Part shown: positions 1 through 6,889 of the stretch, piece by piece
How positions within the stretch are numbered: the stretch's first letter is position 1
Layout of the letters: every line of letters begins with the position of its first letter
Source: Xanthobacteraceae bacterium
GTDB lineage: Bacteria > Pseudomonadota > Alphaproteobacteria > Rhizobiales > Xanthobacteraceae
Direction: 5' to 3'
Assembly (NCBI GenBank): GCA_030037185.1
Contig: JASHRR010000533.1
Coordinates: 1 to 13,089, forward strand
Length of the DNA stretch: 13,089 nt
Position numbers and translations under genes: made by a program
Notes under the pieces: model-generated
What the model was told of the DNA's origin: nothing
Database searches by the model: none
The model's input: only the letters and a program-made list of their open reading frames with translations

Positions 1-1403
1 TCGGTGGCAACCTGATCGGCATGCTGAACTTTGAAGACTACAGGAACAAGCTGCCGAGCGGCGCCAGCGCGATCTTCGTCGCCTCCAGGGGGCGCTACAA
101 TTTCCTCGGCTATAATTTCGCTCAGGATGCGGGCCATCGCTTCGACCGCTTGCGGGTGGTTCAGGACGGAAAGACTTTTGGGTTCACCCAGGACGACTAT
201 CAATGGACCAACCCGTTCGCCGAGGGCATCCGCGGGATGGAGGACGCTGCGCTGTTCGCGTTGCGCGCCGATTCGGGCTTCGACGCCTCAAAGCCGTGGC
301 GGCTGGAACTTCTTGTCAACAGCCTGAGCGATCCGCCGGTAACCGTTTCGTTCGGGCTCGATTATCAGCTTCCCGACCTGCAGCTCCTGACCAAGCCCGA
401 CGATGCGCCCGGCGCGCCGGCCGCGCAGGCGGGGGAGGGCAGGGCGGGAGAAGCGGGTGTCGGAGACGCTGACGTCAGCGATTTGCCTCTGGACCTTGAG
501 CCGCCGGTCCCGGCCTGGGTCGAGGCGTGGCATGATGCCCGGCTGAAGGTTGCTATTCTGTCGGTGCTTTTGACTGCCCTCACCCTGATCTTCGTATTCC
601 AGGCGCGGCTGGCGCGCTCCCGCCTTGCCCACCGCTTGGTGCGCAATGGATTTCTGCTGGTCGTGCTTGTCTGGCTCGGCTGGACGGCGAGCGTGCAGCT
701 ATCGATCGTCAATGTCATGAATTATCTCATGGCCCCCTTCAATCGCTTCGATATCGGCTTCTATCTCGCCGAGCCGCTGATGGTGATTATCGCTAGCTAC
801 ACGCTGCTGTCGGTGTTGTTGATTGGGCGCGGCGTCTTCTGCGGTTGGCTGTGTCCGTTCGGGGCGCTGCAGGAGCTGCTGGGCCAATTGTCCCGCGCAC
901 TCGGGGTGCCGCAATGGAACCCGCCGGCCGCGCTGGAGAGGCGCCTGTGGCTGGGCAAGTATATCGCGGCCGCAGCGGTGCTCGTGCTGGTGATGACGCA
1001 GATCGACCCATCGGGTGCGACGCTCGAGATCGAGCCGTTCAAGACGGCGATCACCTCGAAATTCACCCGCGCCTGGCCCTATGTGCTCTACGCGGGAGCT
1101 CTGCTTGCCATCGGGCTGTTCTCCGAGCGGGCCTATTGCCGCTTCCTGTGCCCGCTCGGCGGCGTGCTGGCCTTGCTGGACCGGCTGCATCTCCTCAATC
1201 TGCTCAAGCGCCGTCCCGAATGCGGCAATCCCTGCCATTTGTGCGAACGGTCATGCCCGGTGCGGGCGATCGAGAGGACCGGCAAGATCGTCACGGCGGA
1301 GTGCTTCCAGTGCCTCGATTGCCAAGTCGAATACTATGACGACAGGAGATGCCCGCCACTGGTGCAGGCTGCGAAGCTTCGTGCTTCGGCGCGGCCGAGC
1401 TAG
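1..1403 (+). CDS. nosR: NosR/NirI-family membrane iron-sulfur flavoprotein, 5' end cut by the window
   Basis: The frame is open from base 3 and stops with TAG at 1401-1403, so about 466 C-terminal residues are visible. NosR proteins are usually a little over 700 residues, and the N-terminal FMN-binding periplasmic domain should lie outside the window. What is visible: a soluble stretch, an acidic/proline linker (about 390-520), then several hydrophobic membrane segments (about 540-1130). Two CxxxCP motifs follow membrane segments, at 840-857 (CGWLCP) and 1137-1154 (CRFLCP). A C-terminal ferredoxin-like module has CxxxCxxCxxxCP at 1221-1259 and CxxCxxC at 1302-1322, then a final CP. In the family this protein supports nosZ expression and electron supply to nitrous oxide reductase; NirI is the nitrite-reductase counterpart. 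NosR is favoured over NirI by overall appearance only. No nosZ follows, which is unusual. Confidence 0.87.
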   Translation, partial: GGNLIGMLNFEDYRNKLPSGASAIFVASRGRYNFLGYNFAQDAGHRFDRLRVVQDGKTFGFTQDDYQWTNPFAEGIRGMEDAALFALRADSGFDASKPWRLELLVNSLSDPPVTVSFGLDYQLPDLQLLTKPDDAPGAPAAQAGEGRAGEAGVGDADVSDLPLDLEPPVPAWVEAWHDARLKVAILSVLLTALTLIFVFQARLARSRLAHRLVRNGFLLVVLVWLGWTASVQLSIVNVMNYLMAPFNRFDIGFYLAEPLMVIIASYTLLSVLLIGRGVFCGWLCPFGALQELLGQLSRALGVPQWNPPAALERRLWLGKYIAAAAVLVLVMTQIDPSGATLEIEPFKTAITSKFTRAWPYVLYAGALLAIGLFSERAYCRFLCPLGGVLALLDRLHLLNLLKRRPECGNPCHLCERSCPVRAIERTGKIVTAECFQCLDCQVEYYDDRRCPPLVQAAKLRASARPS

Positions 1404-1525
1404 CGACCATATCGCCGGGCACCTGCAGCCACAAATCGGGCTATGAGGGGCGACCACAAGGGGTCACTCCTCGGGCTGGCCGCGGGTTTGTTGAGTCGAT
1501 GATCACCACCACCGACACCGCAAAC
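1404..1525. other. Intergenic gap after nosR, no nosZ start
   Basis: These 122 bases separate nosR from a gene on the opposite strand, so the two transcripts converge. There is no nitrous-oxide-reductase start here. A weak GACC/GGTC stem with an acaagg loop lies near 1451-1464, without a following T run, so it is not a convincing terminator. A 19-codon frame at 1443-1502 has no clear ribosome site. Confidence 0.5.
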
Positions 1526-2746
1526 TCATTGGCTCTGCAAAAACTCCAAGGTCGCGGTTTCCTGGAGCGTTGCCGCAGGAGCACGGAATCGCAGCGCATC
1601 GGCGCGCTCTTGTGCGGTGACGCGACGCGGCTGCAGGCAGGCGCCGAGCGCGCGGGCGCGTGCGATGATGCGGCGGCCGAACGGCAGTTGTCTCGCCTCC
1701 ATCGCCTTGAGCGCCGCCGCGATATCGCCGGCCCCCTCCAGCGCCCGCATCAGCGCGAGTGCGTCGCGGGCCGCCTTAACGACGCCGGCGCCCACGTGCG
1801 GGCGGGCCACGAAGGCGGCATCGCCGATCAGGGCGACGCGGCCGAATGCCATACGGGGCGATTCGACATCGAATATCGCCTGGAGGATCGGCCGGTCGAC
1901 GAGCCGTATCAAATCGCGGAACTGCGGCGCCAGCACGGCCTCGGCGGCCTCGCGCATGTCCCCGATGACTGCGCGAGCAATCAATGGCGGGGGGATCGAG
2001 AGCGCGTGGAGGGTCCCGGCGTCATCGGTCAACAGCCGCCTGAGCTCGATCTGATCGGCCGGCCGATACCACACCAGATTGTAACGGCGGCGGCCACGGC
2101 GCAGGTCGTTGTTCGGCCCGGCGACCGGATAGCCGAGCATCTGTTCGCCCGGCGGCAGGCAGAACGCCATGTGGTCGAACACCTGCGCGTGCAGGTCCGG
2201 CGCGATGGCGTGCTCCGGAAGCAGAGCGCGCCACGCCACGTAGCCGACATAGGCCGGGGTCACGTGGGGAAGAAATTGCGCGCGCACCGTCGAGCGCAAT
2301 CCATCAGCGCCGATCAGCAAATCTCCCTCGACGATCGAACCGTCGGCAAACCGCGCGGCGATGCCGCCGGAACGCTCCTCGACCGCCACCAGCTCCTTGC
2401 CGCCGTGATAGCGCGCGGCTGGAAATCCACGGCGGAGCATGTCGTAGAGCCGGTCCCAGGCTGTGAGGGTTTGCCGATACGGATATTCGAGCGCGAGTCG
2501 GCCGCCGCGATCGAGGAAACGCCGCGTCTTGACCTCGATGCCGAGCGCCTGTCTCCACGCAATCTCGGCTGCATCGAGCACTTCGCCGAGCAGCGCGTGC
2601 GTGACGATACCGGCCCCCCGCCCGGCAAGCTCGGCGGCCGCGCGCTCATAGACGTCAACCGAGAATTGCCGGCGCAGTAGCAAGCCCGCGAACAGGCCTG
2701 CGAGCGATCCCCCAATGACGATGGCCCGGCGGGCGGACGCGCTCAT
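1526..2746 (-). CDS. FAD-dependent aromatic-ring monooxygenase, 2,6-dihydroxypyridine/6-hydroxynicotinate 3-monooxygenase type
   Basis: The 406-residue product has the layout of single-component class A flavin hydroxylases, which use NAD(P)H and O2 to hydroxylate an activated ring. An N-terminal Rossmann loop GGSLAG (residues 12-17) is followed by VDVYER. This GGSL variant of GxGxxG is also seen in 2,6-dihydroxypyridine 3-hydroxylase. Further landmarks are GRGAGIV (42-48), the IGADG motif (145-149), YVGYVAWR (166-173), and the FAD-ribityl motif LIGDA followed by RPH and GAG (306-321). These match the pyridine-hydroxylase subgroup better than salicylate or p-hydroxybenzoate hydroxylases, but the true substrate is unknown. 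The ATG at 2746 is preceded by GGAG (2752-2755 on this strand). It diverges from the cupin gene across about 106 bases, and the ABC importer beyond suggests a shared catabolic role. There is no signal peptide, so it should be cytoplasmic. Confidence 0.87.
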   Translation of the reverse strand: MSASARRAIVIGGSLAGLFAGLLLRRQFSVDVYERAAAELAGRGAGIVTHALLGEVLDAAEIAWRQALGIEVKTRRFLDRGGRLALEYPYRQTLTAWDRLYDMLRRGFPAARYHGGKELVAVEERSGGIAARFADGSIVEGDLLIGADGLRSTVRAQFLPHVTPAYVGYVAWRALLPEHAIAPDLHAQVFDHMAFCLPPGEQMLGYPVAGPNNDLRRGRRRYNLVWYRPADQIELRRLLTDDAGTLHALSIPPPLIARAVIGDMREAAEAVLAPQFRDLIRLVDRPILQAIFDVESPRMAFGRVALIGDAAFVARPHVGAGVVKAARDALALMRALEGAGDIAAALKAMEARQLPFGRRIIARARALGACLQPRRVTAQERADALRFRAPAATLQETATLEFLQSQ

Positions 2747-2852
2747 TTCGACTCCGTAACGACGTCCGATCGGCGCTCTTGGTTTACGGCTCCAGGCAAG
2801 GTATCAAACACGATGCGGCCTGCGCCACACCGGCGACAACGGAGGAAATTGC
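2747..2852. promoter_or_regulatory. Divergent promoter region, monooxygenase and cupin
   Basis: These 106 bases must hold the promoters and any operator for both the leftward monooxygenase and the rightward cupin. Ribosome sites are visible at both ends: GGAG before 2746 on the minus strand, and GGAGGA at 2841-2846 before the ATG at 2853. No strong -35/-10 pair or perfect palindrome stands out. Confidence 0.45.
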
Positions 2853-3299
2853 ATGGCCTTGACCATGTCCGACAAGCACGTGGCGCGGATCGACCGGAGC
2901 GAATGGCCGGCCGCGCTCAAGGAAGAGTTTGCCCGCGAAGCGCGCGACCCGAACGGATGCGTTGGGAGCGAGCTGGTCTCTGAAACCGACAAAATTCGGG
3001 TATGGACCATCAGGCTCAAGCCCGGACAGCGGGTTGGCTTCCACCGGCATGTGCTCAACTATTTCTGGACCGCGATCACGCCTTGCCGGGGCCGCCAGCA
3101 CCTGATGGACGGCACGACGGTCGAATACGCTTATGCGCCCGGCGAGACCCGGCATGAGAGCTATGGAGCGGGCGAATTCAAGGTGCATGACCTCGAGAAT
3201 ATCGGCGACGGCGAGATGGTGTTCATGACCGTGGAGTTTCTGCACAGCGCCAATACGCCGCTCGCCATCCCGGATGAGATCAGACGAAAGGCGGCGTGA
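2853..3299 (+). CDS. Small single-domain cupin protein
   Basis: The 148-residue product has the small beta-barrel pattern of the cupin superfamily. The first motif is degenerate: GQRVGFHRHVLNYFW (58-72) supplies the HxH pair (H64, H66) but lacks the usual glutamate. The second half has APGETRHE (95-102) and a VHDLEN segment (111-116), giving candidate metal ligands H101 and H112. Such proteins act as metal-dependent dioxygenases, isomerases or ligand-binding factors, and the sequence alone does not decide among them. The ATG at 2853 has an excellent ribosome site, GGAGGA at 2841-2846; a second ATG four codons on is less favoured. It diverges from a ring hydroxylase and precedes an importer operon by 150 bases, which fits an accessory enzyme of the same pathway. 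That link is inferred from position only. Confidence 0.72.
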   Translation: MALTMSDKHVARIDRSEWPAALKEEFAREARDPNGCVGSELVSETDKIRVWTIRLKPGQRVGFHRHVLNYFWTAITPCRGRQHLMDGTTVEYAYAPGETRHESYGAGEFKVHDLENIGDGEMVFMTVEFLHSANTPLAIPDEIRRKAA

Positions 3300-3435
3300 A
3301 TCCGATCGCCAGCAGAGTTCGCAGGGCTTGTGCGGCCGCGCCTTGCCTTGCTAAGGGCCGCAGGATGTGGATGCCTGCGAGACCAAGCCCGGGGACGAGC
3401 AGGATGATGGAGAGGCGGCAGCTCGAAACATGACG

Positions 3436-3444
3436 GGTGGGGGG
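3436..3444 (+). promoter_or_regulatory. Ribosome binding site that fixes a TTG start for livH
   Basis: A G-rich run, GGTGGGGGG, ends five bases before TTG at 3450. The nearby ATG at 3430 is in another frame, and no ATG in the livH frame precedes the first membrane segment, so TTG is the best start. Confidence 0.5.
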
Positions 3445-3449
3445 AACTG

Positions 3450-4319
3450 TTGTCCTATGACCTGCTGCTCAACGCGGTGACGGCCGGCCTCTTGCTCGGC
3501 GGCTTCTATGCGGCCGTGACGGTCGGAATATCGATCTCGTTCGGCATTCTCGACATCGTCAACATCGCCCATCCGGCCTTTATCATACTCGGCTCCTACA
3601 TCGCCTATATCATCAACGCCCAGTTCGGGCTTGATCCAATCGCAGCGAGCATTCTCGCGCTGCCGGTTTTTTATGGGCTCGGGGCGGCGATCTACCAGGT
3701 CTATTACCTGTCGTTCGAAAAACGCGGCCAGGATCCGCTGCGCGGCCTCGCCTTCTTTTTTGGCGTCCTTTTCATCACCGAAGTGATGTTGGTTCTGGAA
3801 TTTGGGGTCGATTACCGTTACGTCCAGGCCGGCTACATTGAGCAGAAGCTCACAATCGGCGTCGTCGACCTGCCGCTGCGGATGCTGGTGCCGTGCCTGA
3901 TGTCGCTCACGATGCTGGCGGTACTGCAGCTCTTTCTGACCCGCACGTTCACGGGCCGCGCCATCATGGCGGTGGCCCAGGACCAACTGGCCCTTCAGCT
4001 GATGGCGGCCGATCCGATCCGGATCAAACGGATTGCCTTCGCGATCTCGATTGCAACCGCCTCGTTGGCGGGGGCGTTTCTGATCATCATTCAGCCGGTC
4101 GAGCCGTCGATCGGGCGCGACTATATTGGCCGCGTATTTGCGATCTGCGTGCTCGGGGGCCTCGGCAGCCTGCCCGGAACGCTGCTCGCCGCCATGCTGC
4201 TCGGCATCGTGGAGAGTTTCACGGAGACCTTCTACGGCCCGTCATGGGCGCCCGCGGTCTCGTTCGGGCTGCTGCTGCTGACGTTGGCTTTTCGGCCCGC
4301 AGGACTGCTGGGGCGATAA
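3450..4319 (+). CDS. livH: Branched-chain amino acid-type ABC transporter permease (LivH family)
   Basis: The 289-residue protein is almost wholly hydrophobic, with about eight membrane segments, and is the first of two inner-membrane permease subunits of a HAAT-type importer. Family landmarks are the N-terminal LLGGFYAAVTVGISISFGILDIVNIAHPAF region (split here into LLGGFYAAV and ILDIVNIAHPAF, roughly residues 14-46) and the C-terminal CVLGGLGSLPGTLLAAMLLG (about 232-251), the loop expected to contact the ATPases. It starts with TTG at 3450, supported by a G-rich ribosome site. It ends three bases before livM, so the two are surely co-transcribed. The family carries many substrates besides leucine, including urea, short amides and aromatic acids, so the liv symbol marks the family, not a proven substrate. 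Confidence 0.88.
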   Translation: MSYDLLLNAVTAGLLLGGFYAAVTVGISISFGILDIVNIAHPAFIILGSYIAYIINAQFGLDPIAASILALPVFYGLGAAIYQVYYLSFEKRGQDPLRGLAFFFGVLFITEVMLVLEFGVDYRYVQAGYIEQKLTIGVVDLPLRMLVPCLMSLTMLAVLQLFLTRTFTGRAIMAVAQDQLALQLMAADPIRIKRIAFAISIATASLAGAFLIIIQPVEPSIGRDYIGRVFAICVLGGLGSLPGTLLAAMLLGIVESFTETFYGPSWAPAVSFGLLLLTLAFRPAGLLGR

Positions 4320-4322
4320 GCC

Positions 4323-5309
4323 ATGGGCCCGAGCACACGCTCCACCATGCCGAACTGGGCCTTTGTCGTAATCTCTATCGCCGCCGCGGTTGGGGTGTTC
4401 GCCGCGGTGCGCGCGGACGGTGATGACTACCGGTTCTTTGAAGGCTACACAGTATTGCAATTCGTCGTGCTGGCGACAGCATGGAATATCCTCGGCGGCT
4501 ACACGGGCTACGTGAATTTCGGCAGTGCGGCGTTCTTCGCGCTAGGCGCCTATTCAACAGTGTTCTTCCACAAATCGTTTCCACTGCCGATCCCGGTGTT
4601 GATCGCCATCGCGGCGGTCGTATCGGGGCTTGTCGGGCTCGCTATGGGCTATCTTACGATTCGTTTGCGCGGGGCGTTTTTCGCCATCGCAACGTTGGCA
4701 CTCGCGGTCGTGCTGCAGACTCTGGTGGTGAACTGGAACTATGTTGGCGGCGCACGCGGTGCCTATGTCATCCGACCACAACAAACCGAGATGTTGCAGC
4801 TGCCCTATATTCAGTACCTGTTCCTGATGATGCTCGTGCTGGCCGTGATAGCTGTCGCGACCGCGCGCATCATCGAACGATCCAAGCTAGGATTTGGTTT
4901 TGCGGCCATCCGGGACGACGAACTTGCTGCCGAAGCGTCGGGGGTGCCGACCCTCAAGCTGAAGGTCATTGCCACCGCGCTTTCAGGCGCCCTGATGGGC
5001 ATGGCCGGCGCGCCGTTCCCCTACTATATCGGCTACCTGCAACCGTCCTCCGCCTTCGGGCTTGAGTATGCTGTCAATTCAATCGCGATGCCGATGATCG
5101 GCGGCACCACCAGTTGGGTCGGCCCGCTGATCGGAGCGGTGCTCGTTGGTCTATTGCAGCAGGAGCTGACGGTAAGGATCTCTTCGGCCGTCAACCTGCT
5201 GATCGTCGGCCTGCTGTTGGTCGGATTCGTGATCATCGCGCCGAACGGCCTGATCGGGCTGTGGCGGCGCCTCATCGCGCTGTGGCGGCGCTCATCCTCG
5301 AAGAAATAG
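4323..5309 (+). CDS. livM: Branched-chain amino acid-type ABC transporter permease (LivM family)
   Basis: The 328-residue product is the second permease of the importer. It has the LivM hallmark GGYTGYVNFGSAAFFALGAY near residues 58-77. The cytoplasmic EAA-like loop FAAIRDDELAAEASGVP is near residues 193-209, followed by IAMPMIGGTTSWVGPLIGA near the C-terminus. Eight to ten hydrophobic segments are apparent. The short basic tail ends in RRSSSKK. The ATG at 4323 lies three bases after the livH stop, and the GGGGCG at the end of livH can serve as its ribosome site. A second ATG nine codons in (MPNWAF) is possible but has no better ribosome site. The gene ends three bases before livG. With livH it forms the membrane channel powered by the two following ATPases. 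Confidence 0.88.
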   Translation: MGPSTRSTMPNWAFVVISIAAAVGVFAAVRADGDDYRFFEGYTVLQFVVLATAWNILGGYTGYVNFGSAAFFALGAYSTVFFHKSFPLPIPVLIAIAAVVSGLVGLAMGYLTIRLRGAFFAIATLALAVVLQTLVVNWNYVGGARGAYVIRPQQTEMLQLPYIQYLFLMMLVLAVIAVATARIIERSKLGFGFAAIRDDELAAEASGVPTLKLKVIATALSGALMGMAGAPFPYYIGYLQPSSAFGLEYAVNSIAMPMIGGTTSWVGPLIGAVLVGLLQQELTVRISSAVNLLIVGLLLVGFVIIAPNGLIGLWRRLIALWRRSSSKK

Positions 5310-5312
5310 CTT

Positions 5313-6047
5313 ATGGCGGCACCACTCCTTGAAGCGGAGAGGCTCTCCAAGCGGTTCGGCGGCTTCCTTGCGCTCGATGAGATCGATCTCTCGGTGACGG
5401 CCGGCGAACGCATCGGCCTGATCGGCCCCAACGGCTCCGGCAAGAGCACGCTGGTGAACTGCATGTGCGGCGCTCTCGTCAACGAAGCCGGCACCGTGCG
5501 GTTCGAAGGTCGCAATCTGACCGGGCTCGCCGCCCACCAGCGCACGCGGCTCGGCATCGCCCGCAGCTTCCAGCTGCCGCGCCCTTTCACCAGCATGACG
5601 ATTGCAGACAATCTCAAGGTGCCCCTGCTCTACGCCATTGATGCGCGTCGCAGGCCGCGGACGGAATCCGAGATCGGGACGCGCTGCGAGGAACTGTTGA
5701 CCCTCGTTGGCCTCGCCGACCGCGCGCGGCAGCTGCCGCGCGATCTCACGCAGGTGGACATGCGCAAGCTCGAGCTTGCCCGTGCGATGGCAACGGAGCC
5801 CAAGCTGCTGATTGCCGACGAGCCAATGGCGGGACTCTCGAACTCGGAGGTCAACGACATCGTGGCGCTGCTGATCCGGCTTAATGAGCGCCGCATCACG
5901 GTGATCCTCATCGAGCATATCATGCGTGCCGTGATGAGCTTCTCCCACCGTTTGGTGGTGTTGGTCTCCGGCAAGAAAATTGCCGACGGCCGCCCCGACG
6001 ACGTGATGCACGATGCGGAGGTCGAGAGGGCGTATCTTGGGCAATAG
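5313..6047 (+). CDS. livG: ABC transporter ATPase (LivG family) with an altered signature motif
   Basis: The 244-residue product is a cytoplasmic ATP-binding subunit. Visible motifs are Walker A GPNGSGKST (38-46), Q-loop glutamine in SFQLPRPFT (Q87), Walker B LLIADE (165-170), D-loop region AGLS, and the switch histidine in IEHIMRAVM (H202). The normal LSGGQ-type signature is replaced by LTQVDMRKLELARA (145-158). It has no SGG or YGQ and keeps only the following R/K-LELARA helix. Similar degenerate versions occur in some LivG-type proteins of this transporter class, so the gene need not be defective. It starts three bases after livM. Its 3' end overlaps the start of livF, which indicates translational coupling. 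It would pair with LivF as a heterodimer in which only one composite site may have a full signature. Confidence 0.87.
   Translation: MAAPLLEAERLSKRFGGFLALDEIDLSVTAGERIGLIGPNGSGKSTLVNCMCGALVNEAGTVRFEGRNLTGLAAHQRTRLGIARSFQLPRPFTSMTIADNLKVPLLYAIDARRRPRTESEIGTRCEELLTLVGLADRARQLPRDLTQVDMRKLELARAMATEPKLLIADEPMAGLSNSEVNDIVALLIRLNERRITVILIEHIMRAVMSFSHRLVVLVSGKKIADGRPDDVMHDAEVERAYLGQ
6024..6030 (+). promoter_or_regulatory. Ribosome binding site supporting the TTG start of livF
   Basis: GAGAGGG inside the end of livG lies six bases before TTG at 6037. The in-frame ATG at 6013 has no comparable purine run upstream. It would add eight residues that the family usually lacks. Confidence 0.45.
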
Positions 6048-6768
6048 CCTCACCATTGCGGGCGTCGATGCCGGCTACGGCGCCGTGCGCGTCTTGGAGG
6101 ACGTCTCCGTCAAGGTGGGCGGCGGCGAGACCGTGGTGCTACTCGGCACCAACGGCAACGGCAAGAGCACGCTGATGAAGTGCATCATGGGCATCGTGCA
6201 GCCGAGCGCCGGCACCATCACCGCCGAGATCGACGGCGAGCGATATGATCTCGTCGGCCGCGGCACCGAGGATATTGTCGATCTCGGCATCGCGCTGGTC
6301 CCTGAGGGCCGCCGGCTTTTCCCGCGCCTGACCGTCGAGGAAAATCTCCTGCTCGGCGCTTTCCGGCCGAAGGCCCGCGCCCGGATCAAGGCCAACATGG
6401 ATTTCTGCTTTTCGGCGTTTCCGCGGCTGGCCGAGCGGCGGCGCCAGCTCGCCGGCTCAATGAGCGGCGGCGAGCAGCAGATGCTGGCCCTCGGCCGCGC
6501 CCTGATGCTGGCCCCGCGCATCCTGCTGATCGATGAACCCTCCGTCGGCCTCGCCCCGGTGTTGGTCAGCCGCACCATCGACGCCATCCGGGAACTCAAG
6601 CAGCAGTACCAGCTGACGGTGTTGATGGCGGAGCAGAACTTCCCGCAGGCCCTGCGCATCGCCGATCGCGGCTACGTGATCGTCCACGGCAAGATCGCGT
6701 TCGAGGGCAGGTCGGCCGCGGAACTCAACAACAACGATTTGATCCGGAAGTTTTATCTCGGTTTGTGA
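6037..6768 (+). CDS. livF: ABC transporter ATPase (LivF family)
   Basis: The product is 243 residues from TTG at 6037, or 251 if it starts at ATG 6013. It is the second ATPase of the importer. Motifs are complete: Walker A GTNGNGKST (37-45), the LivF-typical LVPEGRRLFPRLTVEENL (87-104), signature SGGEQQ (143-148), Walker B ILLIDEP (162-168) and SVGLAP. The C-terminus ends in IRKFYLGL, the usual LivF ending. It overlaps livG by 11 bases (35 with the ATG start). With LivG it should drive uptake through LivH and LivM. It is the last gene of the operon. The importer lacks a binding-protein gene on this strand, and the likely one lies immediately downstream in the opposite direction. Confidence 0.88.
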   Translation: MGNSLTIAGVDAGYGAVRVLEDVSVKVGGGETVVLLGTNGNGKSTLMKCIMGIVQPSAGTITAEIDGERYDLVGRGTEDIVDLGIALVPEGRRLFPRLTVEENLLLGAFRPKARARIKANMDFCFSAFPRLAERRRQLAGSMSGGEQQMLALGRALMLAPRILLIDEPSVGLAPVLVSRTIDAIRELKQQYQLTVLMAEQNFPQALRIADRGYVIVHGKIAFEGRSAAELNNNDLIRKFYLGL

Positions 6769-6791
6769 CGGCGCGTCGCCTGGGTGGAGGA

Positions 6792-6850
6792 GCCGCAACT
6801 TCGGGGTCCGGTATGCGGGACCCGCGCTTCACGCTGAATGGGGTTGCGGC
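6792..6850. terminator. Nested inverted repeats between convergent livF and the binding-protein gene
   Basis: An outer pair, GCCGCAAC (6792-6799) and GTTGCGGC (6843-6850), is perfectly complementary. It encloses an inner hairpin with arms GGGTCC (6804-6809) and GGACCC (6818-6823) and an eight-base loop. Both transcripts end here, so a structure serving both directions is plausible. There is no T run on either side, so it is not a classical intrinsic terminator. Confidence 0.4.
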
Positions 6851-6889
6851 GGGCCCGGCGGCTACCGCGCTACGGACGTCTTGGGCTGT

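Noticed and set aside
1443..1502. A 19-codon frame after nosR reading MRGDHKGSLLGLAAGLLSR
   Set aside because: It faintly resembles a twin-arginine leader such as that of NosZ, but it has no RR motif, no ribosome site and no downstream nosZ. It is too short to support as a remnant.
1349..2680. A 443-codon plus-strand open frame
   Set aside because: It runs antisense to the flavin hydroxylase, whose motifs, length and ribosome site are all good. The plus frame has no recognisable domain, is rich in arginine and histidine, and begins inside nosR.
3351..3986. A 211-codon minus-strand frame overlapping livH
   Set aside because: It is the antisense shadow of a clear membrane permease, with a highly charged, low-information translation.
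5292..6056. A 254-codon minus-strand frame covering livG
   Set aside because: It is antisense to an ATPase with intact Walker motifs and has no domain of its own.
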